A stretch of DNA of 35,901 nucleotides from an uncultured Pelagibacteraceae bacterium (GTDB lineage Bacteria; Pseudomonadota; Alphaproteobacteria; Pelagibacterales; Pelagibacteraceae): assembly GCA_902524995.1 (NCBI GenBank), contig CABZFJ010000009.1:1-35901 (forward strand), written 5' to 3'. A program made the position numbers and the translations under genes. Numbering within the stretch: the stretch's first letter is position 1; the number at the start of each line of letters is the position of its first letter. The notes below the pieces were generated by a model. That model was given only the letters and a program-made list of their open reading frames with translations. It ran no database searches and was not told where the DNA came from. Positions 1-8,090 of this stretch are shown here, in pieces.

Positions 1-442
1 ACATTCCAATTGCCATAGAAGCATACATAACAATCATATAGATTGATAAAACACCACCTCTGTTTTTATTTGTAGATCTGTCGTTTAACCAACTTTCAGC
101 AACTGTATAAAGACAAACCATACTAAATCCAGAAATCATTCTAAGTACAAACCAGGAGAAAGGATTTACAAAAATTGAGTGTAATAAGACGACAATTGAG
201 GTTACAGAAGCAAAAGCTGCAAAAACTCTAATATGCCCAACTCTATGAATTAAAGATTGTATAATCTTTGCTCCAATAAAATATCCAACAAAATATCCAG
301 AAAATAAAAAACCTGTCGATGATAGTCCAAAATTTTCTTTAACTGCCCTAACACCTAATAAAGTACCTTGAAAACCATGAGCGAGCATTATAAATGCCAT
401 TCCTGTAAAAAGAGCCCAAGAGTTTTTTATAATTTTGTTCAT
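1..442 (-). CDS. MFS permease, YcaD-like, N-terminal part (cut by window edge)
   Basis: This is the first ~147 residues of an inner-membrane major facilitator permease; the reading frame stays open to base 1, so the rest lies outside the window. The ATG is the complement of 440-442 and the protein begins MNKIIKNSWALFTGMAFIML. The visible part holds the first four to five hydrophobic segments. It includes a conserved-looking stretch GFSMVCLYTVAESWLNDRS that resembles the YcaD-type MFS branch, in which the loop after TM4 carries AESWLN. The substrate cannot be told from sequence. The gene lies downstream of the EamA permease on the same strand, but the two are separated by 70 bp that contain a likely terminator hairpin, so it may be transcribed separately. 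Family assignment is good; function is unknown. Confidence 0.8.
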   Translation of the reverse strand, partial: MNKIIKNSWALFTGMAFIMLAHGFQGTLLGVRAVKENFGLSSTGFLFSGYFVGYFIGAKIIQSLIHRVGHIRVFAAFASVTSIVVLLHSIFVNPFSWFVLRMISGFSMVCLYTVAESWLNDRSTNKNRGGVLSIYMIVMYASMAIGM

Positions 443-498
443 AAAATTAGCGGTGTTTATGGGCGATGTAATTTTAAATCAAGACAAATTTGTGACAA

Positions 499-519
499 AA
501 AGTAAAATAATTTTACTTT
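499..519 (-). terminator. AT-rich inverted repeat ending the long operon
   Basis: A perfect 10-bp inverted repeat with one central base (arms AAAGTAAAAT and ATTTTACTTT) overlaps the stop codon of the EamA permease at 513-515. Read on the minus strand, the right arm runs into TTTTTGTC, so an RNA hairpin of about 7-8 bp followed by U residues would form just after the stop. It sits at the end of the 12.5 kb co-directional run, which suits an intrinsic terminator. The stem is almost all A-U, so it would be weak by E. coli standards; an operator for the MFS gene downstream is the alternative. Confidence 0.5.
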
Positions 520-1379
520 GATGACGATTTTATTTTTAAATATGAGTGAACAGCTATAGTGAATATAATTACGAATCCACCAACTATTGTCTCTATGCTA
601 GGCTGCTCTTTTATAATTAACCAAACCCAAACGGGTCCTAAAATGGTCTCAAGAAGAAAAAATAGATTAACTTCCTCGGCAGGTATAAATCTTGGAGCAA
701 TTGTCACCAAAACGAATGGAATTGCCACGCACAAAATACACATTAAAGGTATGTAAATTAAGTCTTTTTCAACTAATTCATAACTTTCAACAAAAAAAAG
801 AGCAAATAGAGCTACTGTAAACTTACCAACAACAGCTGAGGGAAGCAAATCTCTATCTTTTGCTGACCTGATTATTACTGCGTTAGTGGCGAGTCCAAAA
901 GATGTTGTTATACCCATGAGATCACCAAATAAGTTACCCATCCCTAAAGAGTCGTAAAATATATATATTACTGAGACTAAAGTAATGGCTATTGCTATCC
1001 AAGTCTTCTTATCGGGAACTTCTTTTAGAAATATTGCACCAAGAATTGCTGAAAGCATGGGTGCCATTGCAATCATTATAAGTGTATTTGCTACATTTGT
1101 ATTTTGGATTGAAATTATAAATGTGATGTTGCAAATCGAAAAACTTATGATGTAAAAAATACCTGCATAACCAACATTCAAAAATGCCTTAATAAAATTT
1201 TTTTTATAAAATATGAGAAGTCCAATCAATACTGCTACAAATGGTATCGCACCTCTATAAAATAATAATCCCCAAGTATCTATAGATGATAGTCTTATAA
1301 AAAGTGAATCTGGCGTAATAAACATCACAGCAATAAATGCAAGGGATGATCCTTTTTGCTGATTTGACAAATTTTTCAA
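513..1379 (-). CDS. EamA/DMT-superfamily permease
   Basis: A 288-residue inner-membrane protein of the drug/metabolite transporter superfamily, with two tandem EamA repeats of about five hydrophobic helices each. The first runs to about residue 145 and the second from about 150 to 283. The first repeat ends with a typical pattern, ANTLIMIAMAPMLSAILGAIFLKE, and the second with LLETILGPVWVWLIIKEQPS, the positions where this family carries a conserved Pro/Glu before the last helix. The length is normal for the family. Substrates of such proteins (amino acids, metabolites, cofactors) cannot be predicted from sequence. The start ATG abuts the gshB stop with no gap, so it is probably the last gene of the same transcript. 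An export or import role linked to glutathione or thiol metabolism would be pure inference from position. Confidence 0.85.
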   Translation of the reverse strand: MKNLSNQQKGSSLAFIAVMFITPDSLFIRLSSIDTWGLLFYRGAIPFVAVLIGLLIFYKKNFIKAFLNVGYAGIFYIISFSICNITFIISIQNTNVANTLIMIAMAPMLSAILGAIFLKEVPDKKTWIAIAITLVSVIYIFYDSLGMGNLFGDLMGITTSFGLATNAVIIRSAKDRDLLPSAVVGKFTVALFALFFVESYELVEKDLIYIPLMCILCVAIPFVLVTIAPRFIPAEEVNLFFLLETILGPVWVWLIIKEQPSIETIVGGFVIIFTIAVHSYLKIKSSSK

Positions 1380-2303
1380 CTATAAACCTTTCCAAAAAAT
1401 CTTAGCCAAGTTTATCTGAGATAAATCAAAATATGTTTTTATACCTGTTGGTGATGTTATATTTATATCTCCATTTAACTTTCCATCAATGAAGTCTATA
1501 CCTGCAAAGTAAATCCCATCTTTCTTAATTTTTTTTGCTATAATATTTGAAACTTTCAGTTCTTTATTATTTAAAAATGCAATTTTAGGTTTTGCACCTT
1601 TGCTCATATTGCTCAATATTGATCCTGATTTTGGAACTCTAGATATGGCTCCACAAACTTTACCATTTATAATGAAAACTCTTTTATCTCCAAACTTAAT
1701 TTTATTCAAAAATTTTTGACACATAATATGACCATGTTTTTTCAATATTTTTTTTATTTTTAATGTATTAAGTTTTCCTGAAATAAGATTTATATCGTTA
1801 CCACCATAGCTATGAATAGGTTTAATTATTATCTTTTTATGTTTTTTAAAAAATTTTTTAATTTCAAACAAATCTTTAGTAAATATTGTATCAGTCATAT
1901 ATTTTTTGAAATTTAAAGAATAAAATTTTTCTGAAATATTTCTTACCGAAGTCGGATCGTTAATTATTCTTGTTTTATCTTTGATTCTATCTAACATTAA
2001 AGTTGTTGAAATATATTCTAAGTTAAAAGGCGGATCTTGTCTTATTAAAACATATTTTGTAAAGGATAAATCTAATTTTGATTTTTTTAGAATTTTATAA
2101 AATTTCTTTTTTGAATAATCAATTTTAATAAAATATCCCTCACTTACTGTTTTTCCTCTTATATTCGATAAATTTTCTGGATAATAATAAAACAATTTAT
2201 AACCTTTGTTTTGAGCTTCATGAGCTAAAAAAATAGTAGTATCTGTTTTGATATTTAACTTTTTTAAATTATCACCTTGTATAGCAACAATTTTATTGGT
2301 CAT
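1380..2303 (-). CDS. gshB: Glutathione synthetase
   Basis: ATP-grasp ligase of the cytoplasm that joins glycine to gamma-glutamylcysteine, the second step of glutathione synthesis. Family landmarks are visible: the VLIRQDPPFNLEYI motif in the N-terminal half, the ATP-grasp lysine strand IIIKPIHSYGG, the MCQKFL strand, and the C-terminal FAGIDFIDGKLNGDINITSPTG in which Asp and Asn bind metal and nucleotide. The N-terminal part is lysine-rich and divergent, but spacing and total length (307 residues) fit GshB. I chose the ATG at 2303 (MTNKIVAIQ), which lines up with the family start; an in-frame ATG at 2312 adds three residues. The gene overlaps the end of gshA by 11 bp, so both steps of the pathway are probably translated from one message. 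Confidence 0.9.
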   Translation of the reverse strand: MTNKIVAIQGDNLKKLNIKTDTTIFLAHEAQNKGYKLFYYYPENLSNIRGKTVSEGYFIKIDYSKKKFYKILKKSKLDLSFTKYVLIRQDPPFNLEYISTTLMLDRIKDKTRIINDPTSVRNISEKFYSLNFKKYMTDTIFTKDLFEIKKFFKKHKKIIIKPIHSYGGNDINLISGKLNTLKIKKILKKHGHIMCQKFLNKIKFGDKRVFIINGKVCGAISRVPKSGSILSNMSKGAKPKIAFLNNKELKVSNIIAKKIKKDGIYFAGIDFIDGKLNGDINITSPTGIKTYFDLSQINLAKIFWKGL

Positions 2304-3588
2304 ATAAATCATTCAAATTTTCAGAATTTGAATACTTACTTATAATATTATCAGCATTAGTCTTTTTATTTTTTACAATTTTTTCTAAGTGATCTAAAAA
2401 CTTTACTTCACTTAATTTTTTTCTATTTAAAAAGTCTCTCTTTTTTAATCCTGATTTTGATATATCTATTAGTCTCTCCGTCCAATAAGCTATATCCTTG
2501 CCCATCAAATTAGTTTTTAAACCATTTTTAGGTGCATTTTTATAAGCTGAAAGCACCTCACCAACTTCCCAATTTTTAATTAAATCTAAAGCTTCTTCTA
2601 GATTTCCATAGAGCAATCCAGTGAATAGGGCAGGACCAGCACACAAACATTCCCATCCACACGCATCCATAGATCTTAATTCGATATATTGTTTTAATCT
2701 GTTCTCTGTAAATATTGTTCCTAAATGTGTATCAAGATCATCAGTACTAGAAATTTTATTTCTAATTTCTTTAATTTCTCCATTCATAAAGTTTTTAAAT
2801 AAATATTTTTTTCCAGAGATATAATTTCCTTCACTTTGTAAAAATAAGATTGGATAATTCATAATATAATCTGCATATTTTTCAAAATTTACATCTTTTA
2901 AAAAAAACTCAGGCAATCCACCTCTAGATGTTTCTTGCCAAACTTTAGATCTGTAAGATAAGTATCCACTATTACTTTTTTCAACTATAGAGGAATTTGC
3001 AAAAAGTCCGATAGATATTGGAACTAAATTATTTGCCAACTTAAATTTTTTTATAAAATCTTCTTCTGAGGTATAATCTAAATTTAATTGCGTACCTGCA
3101 GTTTTATACATCATATCCAAACTTAGTTTTCCTCCAACAGGCATATCTTTGGTCATAACCTCATACCTTTTTTTTGGATTATTAGGTATATCCTCAAGTT
3201 TCGATATTGGATCATATCCAGAGCTTACTATTTTAAAATCTAATTTTTCAATTACCTGATTTAACTCAAATAAATATTCATGAGACTCAGCACAAGCTTC
3301 GTGAATATTATTTAATTTTGCACCAGATAGCTCTATTTGATTGCCAGGCTCTAAAGTAATACTTTTACCATTCTTAGTTAATGCTATTGGACTTTTTTCC
3401 TCAAAAATAGGTTTCCAGCCAAACTCATATAAACTTTCAAACATTTTTTTGATTTTGGAATAATCGATTCTCGTATTTGTTTTTTTATCAAAAATAAATT
3501 TTTCATGCTCAACTCCAATTTTTAAATTAGATTTATCCTTTGAGCCCAATTTAAAATGTTCTATTATTTGTTCCTTTGTTTCTATCAT
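2293..3588 (-). CDS. gshA: Glutamate-cysteine ligase, alphaproteobacterial/plant type
   Basis: Cytoplasmic enzyme making gamma-glutamylcysteine from glutamate, cysteine and ATP, the committed step of glutathione synthesis. The 431-residue protein belongs to the GCS2 clan type shared by alphaproteobacteria and plants, not the E. coli type. Recognisable blocks are KIGVEHEKFIF near residue 23, LEPGNQIELSGA near 93, LSLDMMYKTAGTQLNLDY near 155, and the C-terminal RSMDACGWECLCAGPALFTGLLY near 305. The start codon shares one base with the stop of the DUF255 gene (TAATG), and the end overlaps gshB. Plant enzymes of this type are redox-regulated by disulfides; whether the clustered cysteines of the CGWECLC block play such a role here cannot be judged. 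Confidence 0.92.
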   Translation of the reverse strand: MIETKEQIIEHFKLGSKDKSNLKIGVEHEKFIFDKKTNTRIDYSKIKKMFESLYEFGWKPIFEEKSPIALTKNGKSITLEPGNQIELSGAKLNNIHEACAESHEYLFELNQVIEKLDFKIVSSGYDPISKLEDIPNNPKKRYEVMTKDMPVGGKLSLDMMYKTAGTQLNLDYTSEEDFIKKFKLANNLVPISIGLFANSSIVEKSNSGYLSYRSKVWQETSRGGLPEFFLKDVNFEKYADYIMNYPILFLQSEGNYISGKKYLFKNFMNGEIKEIRNKISSTDDLDTHLGTIFTENRLKQYIELRSMDACGWECLCAGPALFTGLLYGNLEEALDLIKNWEVGEVLSAYKNAPKNGLKTNLMGKDIAYWTERLIDISKSGLKKRDFLNRKKLSEVKFLDHLEKIVKNKKTNADNIISKYSNSENLNDLYDQ

Positions 3589-5537
3589 TAGCTTATATTG
3601 TTTCTTTCTAGATAATCTTCGATTTCCTTTATATTACTTAATTTGTTTGAGCAAGTTTGATTTTTACATATAACAATTTTTGCATCTTTTTCTTCATTAT
3701 CTAGATATTTAAATGTAGCTCTAGTAAAAAATTTTTTTTGCAAACACTTTTTTATATTAGGATCTAAATTTTGCTTTCCATGAATTGTAAATGATATACT
3801 TTCATTACAAATATCCAATGATTTTACAAAACTAAACATTTGTGCAAAGTTTGAGTTTAAAACTTGGTGGAAACTTTTCTTTAAAATATCAATTTTTTCA
3901 AACCATACTTTATCGCTAGTTATTATGTATATTTTATTACATAAGTTTAAATAAACACTATTTCCATTAGGTATATTATTATCATTTAGATCCACTGGCT
4001 TAACAAAAAGGTCATTATCTAATATTTTATTTTTTTGCATTAATCCTGATTTTTTATCAAAAAAGAATTCCCAGGTTTTTATTAAAATATCTTTTGCTTT
4101 TTCGATGAATTTATCCTCACCATCTAATTCATAAATAGTTATCAAAAGACTTGCATAATATATGTAATCCTCCAAAAAAGCATCAATCTCTGTGTCTTGA
4201 TAGCAATGGAAAATTTTGTCTGACAAATATTTTTCCAATATCTTTATATTAACAAGAGTATTTTGTTTTAGTTCTTCATTATCAGTTACTAGCGATGAAA
4301 AAAGGAGTGTTTCTAATAAAAAACAATTTTGATCAGTTTGAGATTTATCATCAAATAATGGTTTAGCACGTTCTTTTCTTTGATCTAATAATGCTTTTTC
4401 TATATTTGAAATTTCTTTAGTCTCTTCATTGGAGAGTTGATTCTTATTTTCTATTAAAATATTATTACCTTCAAAATTTCCCTCTTCAGTTAAAGTATAT
4501 TTTTTTGTAAATAAATCAAATTTAGGACCCAAAGTGTTCTTTAGTTCTAAATAATTCCATACATAATATTTTCCTTCAACACCGTCACTATCAGCATCAT
4601 ATGCAGACCCGTAAAGACCGAAATCATTTTTAAATTCTGAATTAATAAAATTTATAGTTTGCTCTAACTTTTTTTTATAATAAAGATTATTAGTTTTTTG
4701 AAAAAACTTGTTTAACAATCCGATGTATTGGATATTATCATAAAGCATTTTTTCGAAGTGAGGGATGATCCAATTTTCATCGACGGTATATCTTGCTATA
4801 CCACCAGCTAGATGATCATACATTCCTTTTGAAGAAATATTATAAAGTAAAGTTTCAACAGGCTTAAAGTATTCCTCTTTTCCTGTTTTTAAATGAAAAT
4901 AAAACATTGCATCAAATAAATAAAATTGAGGAAACTTTGGAGCTCCTTTGAAACTTCCATTATCTTTATCAAGGTGTTGAATAATTTTTTCTAAAAATGG
5001 CTCTAATGGTTGATTTAATACTGCAGATCTTTGATTAATTTTACCAAATATATCTCGCATTTGGGGTGCTTGATCAAGAATTTTTTGTCTATTTTTATTA
5101 TATACATCTGAAACATTATTTAGAACTTTTTGAAAATCTGGTCTTCCATGCATTTCTTTTGGAGGAAAATAAGTTCCACCAGTGAAAGGAACTCCATTTT
5201 CATCAAGAAACATAGACAAAGGCCAACCCCCCTGTGTTCCTGTTAAAATAGACAAACTTCTTTGAAAAACATAATCTAAATCAGGTCTTTCTTCTCTATC
5301 AACTTTAATGTTTATAAATTTTTCATTCATTATTTTAGCTGTTTGATCATCTTCAAAACTTTCATGCGCCATAACATGACACCAATGACAGCTTGCATAC
5401 CCAACACTAAGAAATATTGGTTTTTTTTCTTTCTTTGCTTGTTTTAAACTTTCTTTATTCCAAGCAAACCAATTTACAGGATTATCTTTATGTTGCTTTA
5501 AATACGGACTTTTCTCTTCCCTAAGTTTATTAGTCAT
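3588..5537 (-). CDS. DUF255 thioredoxin-domain protein (YyaL/SSP411 family)
   Basis: A 649-residue protein of the widespread YyaL/spermatogenesis-associated 20 family: an N-terminal thioredoxin-like domain (residues about 1-165) followed by a long helical (alpha/alpha)6 domain like that of N-acylglucosamine epimerases and glycosidases. The start NKLREEKSPYLKQHKDNPVN and the CxxC motif CHWC (Cys50 and Cys53) are classic for the family; GGWPLSMFLDENGVPFTGGTYFPP follows. No signal peptide is evident, so it is probably cytoplasmic. Biochemical function is not established. It sits between the HD protein and gshA-gshB in a co-directional run, with a TAATG junction to gshA, so a thiol/redox link to glutathione is a reasonable but unproven inference. 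Confidence 0.9.
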   Translation of the reverse strand: MTNKLREEKSPYLKQHKDNPVNWFAWNKESLKQAKKEKKPIFLSVGYASCHWCHVMAHESFEDDQTAKIMNEKFINIKVDREERPDLDYVFQRSLSILTGTQGGWPLSMFLDENGVPFTGGTYFPPKEMHGRPDFQKVLNNVSDVYNKNRQKILDQAPQMRDIFGKINQRSAVLNQPLEPFLEKIIQHLDKDNGSFKGAPKFPQFYLFDAMFYFHLKTGKEEYFKPVETLLYNISSKGMYDHLAGGIARYTVDENWIIPHFEKMLYDNIQYIGLLNKFFQKTNNLYYKKKLEQTINFINSEFKNDFGLYGSAYDADSDGVEGKYYVWNYLELKNTLGPKFDLFTKKYTLTEEGNFEGNNILIENKNQLSNEETKEISNIEKALLDQRKERAKPLFDDKSQTDQNCFLLETLLFSSLVTDNEELKQNTLVNIKILEKYLSDKIFHCYQDTEIDAFLEDYIYYASLLITIYELDGEDKFIEKAKDILIKTWEFFFDKKSGLMQKNKILDNDLFVKPVDLNDNNIPNGNSVYLNLCNKIYIITSDKVWFEKIDILKKSFHQVLNSNFAQMFSFVKSLDICNESISFTIHGKQNLDPNIKKCLQKKFFTRATFKYLDNEEKDAKIVICKNQTCSNKLSNIKEIEDYLERNNIS

Positions 5538-5552
5538 GTTTTATTTTAAATA

Positions 5553-6110
5553 CTAGTGATGGTAAAAAGGTTTTCTATCAAATAACTTTTTAACCATTGG
5601 TTCAAATTCTTCTAAAGACATAGATTTATAATTAGGATCAAAAGAAGACTGGTCATATTTTTCGCAAAAATCAACTGTATCTTGATAATATTTGTGATCT
5701 TTAAATTTATCCCTAGCGTTTCTATCCCCACCTAAATGATGAGCACTGTAATAAGTTTGAAAAAGTCCGTGATGAAGTATTATCCAATATGTTTTTTCCG
5801 AAACATATGGTCTGATTATTGATGCTGCATATTGAGAATGATTCATAGGTGCCAGATCATCTCCTATGTCATGAAGTAATGTTGCTACAACCATCTCTTC
5901 ACTTTCACCGTTCTTATATGCTCTTGTGGCTGCTTGCAATGAATGTTCTAATCTAGTTATTTGATAGCCTTCAAGAGTTGTAGTTTGACTTGCAAGATAT
6001 TTAAGTAATCTATCTGCAGTTTTACGTTCAAAATTTTTTTCGTACCTTTCTAATAATTCATAATCTTCTTTTGAACCATTTTTCATTTCAGTAAAATTTA
6101 CTTTTTTCAT
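5553..6110 (-). CDS. HD-domain protein with PhnZ-like di-iron ligand set
   Basis: A 185-residue HD-superfamily protein of the conserved type annotated as predicted HD phosphohydrolase. The motif order fits the HD di-iron oxygenase branch typified by PhnZ: His56 in RLEHSLQAA, His80-Asp81 in LLHDIGDD, His91 in MNHSQYAA, His113/His114 in ILHHGLFQ, and a late Asp (Asp153 in EKYDQSSFD). From memory of PhnZ (ligands H34, H58-D59, H80, H104, D161; substrate residues Y24 and E27), all six ligands have counterparts. The position of E27 is Tyr49 here and the position of Y24 is Leu, so the substrate is probably different. The start overlaps the purF stop by one base (TAATG). Hydrolase activity cannot be excluded. 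Confidence 0.85.
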   Translation of the reverse strand: MKKVNFTEMKNGSKEDYELLERYEKNFERKTADRLLKYLASQTTTLEGYQITRLEHSLQAATRAYKNGESEEMVVATLLHDIGDDLAPMNHSQYAASIIRPYVSEKTYWIILHHGLFQTYYSAHHLGGDRNARDKFKDHKYYQDTVDFCEKYDQSSFDPNYKSMSLEEFEPMVKKLFDRKPFYHH

Positions 6111-7552
6111 TAATTATTCGACCCCGTACTTAATAATGATAATTGTGTAACTTTATCTTCTCCAAGTTCATCAATTATTTTTACTGGATAATCACCAGTA
6201 AAATGATGATCAGTTAATTGGGGATAAGCATCGTTTCTCTTATCAAAACCCATTCCCCGATATAAACCATCTAAAGTTAAAAATTTGAGAGATTGTGCTT
6301 TTATAAATCCTCTTATTTCATCAACTGATTTGTTTGCTGCTAATAGTTCTTTTTTAGTAGGAGTATCAACTCCATAAAAATCTGGGTATTTTATTTCTGG
6401 ACTAGCTATTCTAACATGTATCTCTTTAGCACCATTGTCGTACAACATTTTTACAATCTTTGATGAAGTAGTTCCTCTTACAAGAGAGTCATCAACTAAA
6501 ATAATTTTTTTATTTTTTACAACTGAGACATTAGCGTTCAATTTTAATTTAACACCTAAACTTCTAATTTGCTGTGATGGCTCAATAAAAGTTCGACCAA
6601 CGTAATGATTTCTTATTAAACCTAAATCAAAATTTATTTTTTTCTTCTCTGCGTAACCCAATGCTGCTGCATTACCAGAGTCTGGTACTGGCACAACTAA
6701 GTCAGCATCTAAATTATCTTCTTTTGCTAATTCAGCTCCAAATTTTTTACGATATTCATAAGCTGTTTTGCCATTTAAAATACTATCTGGTCTTGAAAAA
6801 TAAATATATTCAAACACACATGGTCTTACTTTTTTTTGAGGGAATGGTTTAATACTTTGTAATTTATTATTTTCTACATAAACAATTTCACCATTCTCAA
6901 CTTCTCTGACAAACTTTGCACCTATAATATCAAACGCACATGTTTCAGATGCAAATACATAAGAATTTTTTAGTTTTCCTATTACCAAAGGTCGGATCCC
7001 ATATGGATCTCTTACACCAATAAGAGTATTCTGTGTCATCATAACTAATGCATATCCCCCTTGAATTTGAAACAGAGCATCAATAACTTTATCAATTGTC
7101 TTTGGTCTTTTTGATTTTGCTATAAGTTTTACTATGGTTTCAGTATCTGATGTTGTGTAAAAAATTGAGCCTTCTTCAACCATTTTATTTCTAAGTGTTA
7201 TTGCATTCGTTAGATTTCCATTATGCGCAACTCCAATTCCACCTGAATTAGTATCAGCAAAGAATGGTTGTACATTTCTTAAAGCAGTTCCACCAGTTGT
7301 AGAATATCTATTGTGACCTATCGCATAATTTCCTGGCAAGTTTTTTAAAACTTTTTCATCATTAAAGTTGTCACCAACTAAACCAAATCTTTTTTCAGAG
7401 TGATATTTTTCGCCATCAAATGATACAATTCCACAACCCTCCTGACCTCTATGTTGTAACGCATGAAGTCCTAAAGCGGTTAAGGTTGATGCATCTGTTG
7501 TATTGCTTATACCAAAGACGGCACATTCCTCTTTTAATTTAGGATTATACAT
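6110..7552 (-). CDS. purF: Amidophosphoribosyltransferase
   Basis: First committed enzyme of purine synthesis: uses glutamine and PRPP to make phosphoribosylamine. The Ntn-type glutaminase domain begins at Cys10 (EECAVFGI), the nucleophile exposed by removing a short propeptide, and contains GHNRYSTTGG and AHNGNLTN. The PRPP-binding motif IILVDDSLVRGTTS is near residues 351-364. An upstream in-frame ATG at 7579 would add nine lysine-rich residues and overlap cvpA by 35 bp; I prefer the ATG at 7552, which overlaps by 8 bp and gives the usual propeptide length. Of the four cluster cysteines of the Bacillus-type enzyme only the first (Cys245, RPCVFEYIYF) remains; the others align with Asp391 and with Thr447/His450. 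The cvpA-purF order is classic. Confidence 0.95.
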   Translation of the reverse strand: MYNPKLKEECAVFGISNTTDASTLTALGLHALQHRGQEGCGIVSFDGEKYHSEKRFGLVGDNFNDEKVLKNLPGNYAIGHNRYSTTGGTALRNVQPFFADTNSGGIGVAHNGNLTNAITLRNKMVEEGSIFYTTSDTETIVKLIAKSKRPKTIDKVIDALFQIQGGYALVMMTQNTLIGVRDPYGIRPLVIGKLKNSYVFASETCAFDIIGAKFVREVENGEIVYVENNKLQSIKPFPQKKVRPCVFEYIYFSRPDSILNGKTAYEYRKKFGAELAKEDNLDADLVVPVPDSGNAAALGYAEKKKINFDLGLIRNHYVGRTFIEPSQQIRSLGVKLKLNANVSVVKNKKIILVDDSLVRGTTSSKIVKMLYDNGAKEIHVRIASPEIKYPDFYGVDTPTKKELLAANKSVDEIRGFIKAQSLKFLTLDGLYRGMGFDKRNDAYPQLTDHHFTGDYPVKIIDELGEDKVTQLSLLSTGSNN

Positions 7553-8090
7553 CTTGAACTTTTTCTTTAGCGTCTTCATATTGTTTTTGATTTGGAAATA
7601 CCCTTATAAGATAGATACTACCTTTTTCAACCCAAGGAAATGTTAACGAATCTTTTAAATTTAACGGCCATTTTTTGCTATCGTAGACAACGTCAATAGC
7701 TGTGAACAAACAAACAATTAGAACATAGCTCTTAGCGATTCCAAAGAAAAAGCCAAAAACCTTATCAATTGAACCTAATCCAGTGTAAGTAACAACTTTA
7801 CTTATTGCTTTATTTCCTAAAAGAATAAGAAATATTATTAAGATAAACAATATTATACCAACAGTTATATCAAGAACATATTCACTATCTAAAATACCAT
7901 CAAAATAAGGTTTTATTTTTGGAAACAAATAAATTGTTAAAATATAAGCCAATACCCATTTAGCAGTTGATAATAAACTTAAAACAAAACCTTTTCTAGA
8001 TCCTTGAATTAAAAAATAAATTGTTAATACAAAAAAAATATAGTCAAATAATGTTACTTGTATTAAAAAACCCTGAATAGCTTCAATCAT
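7545..8090 (-). CDS. cvpA: CvpA family inner-membrane protein
   Basis: A 181-residue membrane protein of the colicin V production family, with four hydrophobic segments (about residues 15-30, 38-57, 75-95 and 108-130). The family motif FVLTIYFLIQGSRKGFVLSLLSTAKWVLAYI, here at about residues 20-50, contains the conserved Gly-x-x-Lys/Arg-Gly turn. CvpA is needed for colicin V export in E. coli and has been linked to envelope stress; its molecular role is unclear. It directly precedes and overlaps purF, an order kept across many proteobacteria. Its start shares one base with the stop of the RND exporter gene (TAATG). Confidence 0.88.
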   Translation of the reverse strand: MIEAIQGFLIQVTLFDYIFFVLTIYFLIQGSRKGFVLSLLSTAKWVLAYILTIYLFPKIKPYFDGILDSEYVLDITVGIILFILIIFLILLGNKAISKVVTYTGLGSIDKVFGFFFGIAKSYVLIVCLFTAIDVVYDSKKWPLNLKDSLTFPWVEKGSIYLIRVFPNQKQYEDAKEKVQDV

